Part shown: piece by piece, positions 59,846 to 64,000 of the stretch
Numbering within the stretch: the first letter of the stretch is position 1
Layout of the letters: the number at the start of each line of letters is the position of its first letter
NCBI GenBank assembly: GCA_015680685.1
Contig: MNCI01005895.1
Location: forward strand, 926,654 to 990,653
Source of the DNA: Gnetum montanum
Taxonomy: Eukaryota; Streptophyta; Gnetopsida; Gnetales; Gnetaceae
Length of the DNA: 64,000 nucleotides
Reading direction: 5' to 3'
Notes under the pieces: generated by a model
What the model was told of the DNA's origin: nothing
The model's input: the letters and a program-made list of their open reading frames with translations, nothing else
The model's database searches: none
Program-made: the position numbers and the translations under genes

Positions 59846-62700
59846 ATGGCGTGCAAAAGTGTACGCAGGCATCAAGGACTTCCCAAGGTGGATGAAGTGA
59901 GGGACACTCTAGGACATCTCTCCAAGGTAAGCATTGAGGAGTGGAAAGAGGCTCCATCTGCTCAGTAAGTCACTACGATACCCTTGCTTCTATTATGCGA
60001 TGTATCAGGTTAGATTGTCATTGTTGTTACTATTTTGACCATCATGGTTGTCATGACTACAATTTTTTTATTTTTTTTATTTCCATTTTGGCTGCTATAC
60101 CATGGTTGTTGCCACTTGGCCGTAGCAGCCGTACAATTGCTACGCTATGGCTACGCATGGTACTACCCCAACCACCATTGTTAAGAATGGTCACTGCACT
60201 ATCGTAGGGGTTTGGGCGGTTCTGGGTGGCATAGCACATGCTTAGCGTAGCATATTGCCCTTAGAAGGGAGTTTTAGTTTACAAAGTTTTGGAGCAGTGT
60301 AGCACATGCCTAGCGTAGCGTAGCATGAGCTATGTTTCATGTGATAGGGTAGGGTCAAGACAATGGGGATGCTATAACTTCTTTTTTGTTTGCATCATTA
60401 AACTGTTAGATTTTTGTTGCTGTTATGCTACACTATTACATGGACAGGCCCATTAGGCCGTTAAGCTAGCAATATGTTATGCTACTATGTTGTTAAACTT
60501 GTAACACTGCTACGCTATTAAATTCACTATGCTACTAAATTTGCTACACTGCAATGCTTGTTATAGTATTCTACTTGTTACATTGTTACATGTCTAATAC
60601 ATGTTGTGCTTGTTGTGCTTGTTCCTTTTCTATGCTCCATGAGGTGCAGTTGTCTTGCTACACTACGCATAACATAGCTGCCACCCTTATGCGAAATGTA
60701 ACTGTTCCACTACACTGTATAGGACATGTTTTCTATGTTGTGTTGTGTTGTACGTAATTGTTTCATCGCAGGGTGCACCTACTATGCTACACTACATGGG
60801 GCTTAGTTGCTACGCTATGCTATGTATGACACTTTGCTACGCTACATGCAATGTTTAACTCAATTTTATCAGGGATGTATTATTTCATGCCAAAGAAAAA
60901 TTTGTAAATGAAGGGTCATGCTATGCTACATCAGTAATCATCACTTGAACACTGTATTAACATTTGGCTCTTTGTCATGCAGGGTCATGTTGAAACCCAT
61001 TCTAATCGTCCTTGAGTTGGTAGGAGTCCTATGCTACCTTAGTGAACCCATGGCCAACATCCCCCCTCCCCATGCATGGGTATGGCATCAGGCAGTTTGG
61101 TTTCAAGAGGGTGCATGGGACTTCCTAGAGTTTCTCCTCTACCATTTTAGTGTGATCATGTGATCACAATTATCAACCGAAACAGCTGTTGTACTTACAA
61201 AAACATTATTGCCCAGGGCAAACCAGGGCATTCTAAAGTTTATGACTGATGGGTCGATCGAAGGTAAAGAAGTAGAAGGCTCAAACTAGCATCCAAGGGG
61301 CTTGAGGTGATTAAGTTGGATCTAGGACATGCCCAAATTCAAATGCTACCATCTATACAACACATTGTACGTTGTTCATCACATGGGCACCTACTTTCAG
61401 AACCCACCTGGAACCATTTATTATGTTGGCGAGTGAGTCCTATGAAGGTGTTTTAAATGTGTTGTACAGTTTGCCTTGCATTAGTCAAAAATGGTTACAG
61501 TATTCTTGCATGTTACCAAGTTTTATATTGATGAGGGTGGCCTTCACGGTAACATGGATACATTGGCGTTGGCCCAAATGGCTCTACAACAGTTCTCCTC
61601 TATCAGGAACATGTGTGCCAGTGTTATAGAACAACTTGGGCTTGATTTCTATGGAATATGTAAAGAAGTTGACTGGTTGGATAGTGAATGGGCATCTCGC
61701 TGACTGATTACCGTAGAAGACATTTTGGTGGAACTTCCACCATTTCCTACATCGTTTAAACCTAGTATGTTAAACCATGAATTTTTTCTTATGTGTTCAA
61801 GTGATGATTTGCTTTTAATTTTGATAACTTTTTTTTTGTTAACCGTTGCAGTAGCAAGCGAATCCCAAGAGGTCATAGTGATCACCTCTGGGTGTGACAA
61901 GACCAACCTCTTCCTCAAGTACGAGGACGTGGAAGAGACTCAGCATTGGCTTTGCAATGGGGCCCCAGACACCCTTGTTCATAACATTCAGCAGGCTAGG
62001 CTCATGGATTTATCCTTGGTAGTAAATCCAAGTGTCTCTACTAAAGAAATGCTTCCCTAGCTGATTCCTTTCCTAAAAAGGCTAACCACTTCCGCACATG
62101 GGTTCACAATATGCGAGTGGTCTTCGAAATTAACAACCAACTATTTGTAGATCTTTTTAGTGTTCTTTCTAATGGTATCCTTGTAGGAGAAAAATCTAGT
62201 AAATATGTAAACCATCAAGGAGATATCGAGGAATGGCTAGGAACAAGAAACGACCGAAAGGGGATTTACATCCACAAGGTCAAGCTAGTGGTGCCTCAAA
62301 CGATTTACCCTATCTTCCATACCCATGCCTTTCCTAAGATACTCTCCCAAGGGAAAATCCTTGGAGTAGAGCAAGCCTAGATAATGAGGAATGTCATGGA
62401 GGAAGGGACCCATTACAACTAGGCCAAGTACCTCTCTAAAGGCTTCTGTGCTGAAATCGTCAAGCTTTGTGAGAAGCTTGATTCCCGTTTCAACTTGCAT
62501 TATGCCTTCTTCGTAGCTTACTTGTGATAGTTCATAGAATTCCTAGTGGTCTATGAAAATGGCACCTGGGTATAGCAAGATCATAACCAGATATCTAAGT
62601 CATAGATTTTCCAGGTTTTCCATACCACCCAATCCAAAGACCCCCTAGAAGCTATCAGGGAATCACTTTCAATAATGATGAGTGTAACAACAGAAAACGT
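59846..62700 (+). pseudogene. Antisense multi-exon gene inside element C (copy C)
   Basis: ATG at 59846 in good context (GGCAATGGCG). Exon 1 59846-59926 (27 codons, starts MACKSVRRHQGLPK) ends CCAAG|GTAAGC, as in copy B. Exon 2 begins after TGTCATGCAG at 60983 and holds KPILIVLELVGVLCYLSEPM. Exon 3 61521-61764 (YIDEGGLHGNMDTL, VIEQLGLDF) has one TGA at 61701. An intron with GTATGT...CCGTTGCAG spans 61765-61851. Exon 4 from 61852 holds GCDKTNLFLKYEDVEETQHWL and, after a frameshift near 62070, THAFPKILSQGK. These line up with exons 1-4 of copy B. Exons 5-7 are missing. Exon 1 to exon 2 does not join in the conserved frame, so a further small exon may exist. Function unknown. Confidence 0.65.
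61765..61851 (+). other. 87-bp intron of antisense gene C
   Basis: Donor CCTA|GTATGT, a T-rich tract (TTTTTTTTTGTTAAC) and acceptor CCGTTGCAG|TAGCAAG. The length is a multiple of three and the intron has no in-frame stop, so retention would not break the frame. Splicing joins FKP to IASESQEV. Confidence 0.6.
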
Positions 62701-62734
62701 CGGTCGCTAGAAATACCAAATGAAGGTTTGTGTA
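62695..62734 (-). promoter_or_regulatory. Possible primer binding site at the LTR edge of element C
   Basis: On the minus strand the LTR-homologous sequence stops near 62735 and is followed by ..TTTGGTATTTCTAGCGACCGACG. The TAGCGACC core recalls TGGCGAC-type primer binding sites of Ogre elements, but the match is partial and the tRNA was not identified. Confidence 0.3.
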
Positions 62735-64000
62735 CACAAGTCCAACCCCAAATTCGTGCGAGGGCCATGCTAGAGAAAATGAATCCGAGGTTCCCTAAAT
62801 GTTCTTGTCGATTAGATAGGGACTTACTTAATCAATAAATTTCATGATAACTGGATTACAAGATAGCAATTTTGATGAGGAGATATGATATCTATAATCT
62901 CAAAGGCAATGAGAATGATGTAAACAATTCAAAGCAATAGCAAAACCTATGTAGATAGGATGCAATAAATTGGATTTAGAGAATGTGCAATCCCAAGATA
63001 TGGGATTTAGCTTATAAACAAATATGTTGAATACAATTATTGTAGGTAGACTTAGGTTTAGACGAAGCACATGCTAAGAACAAGCAAGCTATTCAAGAAT
63101 GAAACAAGCAAAGGCCGATCTACCTTGTTCTAGCCAATTTGGGCACAAGGGAGTCAGACCCAAAGCAGAATGTCCACTAACTGGAAGTTTCTGATAAAAA
63201 AAAAGCTCTTGTCAGTCACCTTCAACATTCTTTCAATTGTTGATCCTCTATTGTTCTCTCGCCAGTCTTCGCTAAAAATTGTCAACAATTTCCAATGAAG
63301 GAAAATTGCTTACAGAGAAAATTTTACCAACCGAGAAAAATTCTTGCCACACCCTTTGATCATTGTCAACTGGAGTATTTATAAGGTTAGGGTTAGGAGA
63401 AAAACACAGTTTAGATTATGTGTGTCCTAAACCTACAGAATGTCGTTGACTTGGTGCATTTTTGTTTCAAGCTTGAGGCACTACGCTACGTTACGCTTTG
63501 AAGCATAGTGTGTCGTAATCTACCCTTGCGGGAGCTTTGGTGACAAACTGTCCTACGATTATGCTATAATACGCTAGAGAGCATATCATGGCATAAGAAC
63601 TGCCACTGCCTGAACATTGTTATCTCCATTGTTGCTTGCATTATGCTGTGTTATGCTACATTATGCTACATAGCATAACTCAGTGTAACATAGCAAACCT
63701 GCAAAATTGAAGTGTTGTCGTTGCGCCTCCCTTGTTTCTATTCAGTCTTTCTGGGGCCTATTACATTGTGCCGTGTAATGTGGTGTAATAGGCCCTTAGC
63801 CAAAAAAGAAAACTTGCTGAAATGTGTGACATGTTGCAAATTCTTGCCTGAGCCTCGAGATTTTGCTGAACCATTGAGGTCTCAAAATTTCACGGTGTTT
63901 CAATGGCCCCTCTTTGTTGACATTTAGAGGGCATGCTCGAAAGACATCGATAAAGAATATGAAATAACATAGAGGTAAAGACACCAACATGTTCATCAAC
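62735..64000 (-). mobile_element. 5' LTR of Ogre-like element C (partial)
   Basis: Homologous in order to 50545-52710. TATAAATAC on the minus strand at about 63381-63373 is the probable TATA box. GCTACGTTACGC/ATGCTACATAGCAT hairpin words lie at 63480-63690, in U3. It continues beyond the window. Confidence 0.65.

Larger units (their letters stand above)
50525..64000 (-). mobile_element. Second Ogre-like retrotransposon (element C), runs off the window
   Basis: Minus strand. Matching LTR sequence lies at about 50545-52710 and 62735-64000. Between them are pol (58975-55970), minisatellites on both sides, a hairpin array (54.2-55.1 kb) and the antisense gene (59.7-62.7 kb, + strand). No gag or protease is present: the antisense gene runs directly into the 5' LTR edge at 62.73 kb, so a deletion probably removed gag-pro and the gene's last exons. 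It inserted in the 3' LTR of element B. Confidence 0.7.

Noticed and set aside
1-64000. CRISPR array, bacterial operon, tRNA or rRNA genes
   Set aside because: No regular short direct repeats with unique spacers, no ribosome binding site plus operon spacing, and no cloverleaf or rRNA-like segments were seen; tandem repeats here are minisatellites of plant retroelements.

Overview
This is nuclear DNA of a seed plant with a large, repeat-rich genome. It is AT-rich and depleted in CpG. I found no intact host gene, rRNA, tRNA or CRISPR array. Nearly everything recognisable is old LTR-retrotransposon sequence of the Ty3/gypsy type, broken by stops and small indels and nested several layers deep. 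Many stops are TAG or TAA where a sister copy has a glutamine codon, which fits deamination of methylated DNA. Such old, unremoved elements suit a gymnosperm or a similarly large plant genome, but the sequence does not prove this.

Layout. 1-2240 (-): a decayed accessory ORF with coiled-coil stretches. 2240-16330: two Athila-like copies on the minus strand. The first has gag-PR-RT-RNaseH-INT at about 10.0-4.3 kb, a primer binding site at 10.52 kb and a putative LTR to 11.44 kb. The second is an integrase-end fragment at 16.3-13.3 kb. 16.3-22.9 kb: AT-rich DNA with simple repeats. 22920-25269: a solo LTR split by an oppositely oriented solo LTR of the same family, with a perfect 5-bp target duplication. 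25270-29989 (-): a third Athila-like copy, whose 5' LTR is cut at 29989 by the next element.

29990-50524 (+): a giant Tat-lineage, Ogre-like element of about 20.5 kb. It reads 5' LTR, gag, protease, minisatellite, an antisense multi-exon gene, a hairpin-repeat array, minisatellite, RT-RNaseH-second RNaseH-integrase, minisatellite, polypurine tract, 3' LTR. Its 3' LTR is interrupted near 50524 by a second Ogre-like element on the minus strand, which runs past the end of the window. That element has an LTR at 50.5-52.7 kb, a hairpin array at 54.2-55.1 kb, minisatellite, pol at 58.98-55.97 kb, minisatellite, the antisense gene on + at 59.7-62.7 kb, and its other LTR from 62.7 kb.

Main discovery candidate. 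Both Ogre-like elements carry, antisense to pol and on its 5' side, homologous copies of one intron-containing gene. The copies share a TATA box 140-150 nt before the ATG, a first exon ending CCAAG|GTRRGC, and colinear downstream exons. Introns on the antisense strand would survive retrotransposition because the sense transcript does not splice them. A 30-75 bp minisatellite with the shared core CCTTAAACTRGC brackets pol in both elements. These features suggest an undescribed retroelement architecture, now dead in both copies: the catalytic aspartates of both reverse transcriptases are lost.
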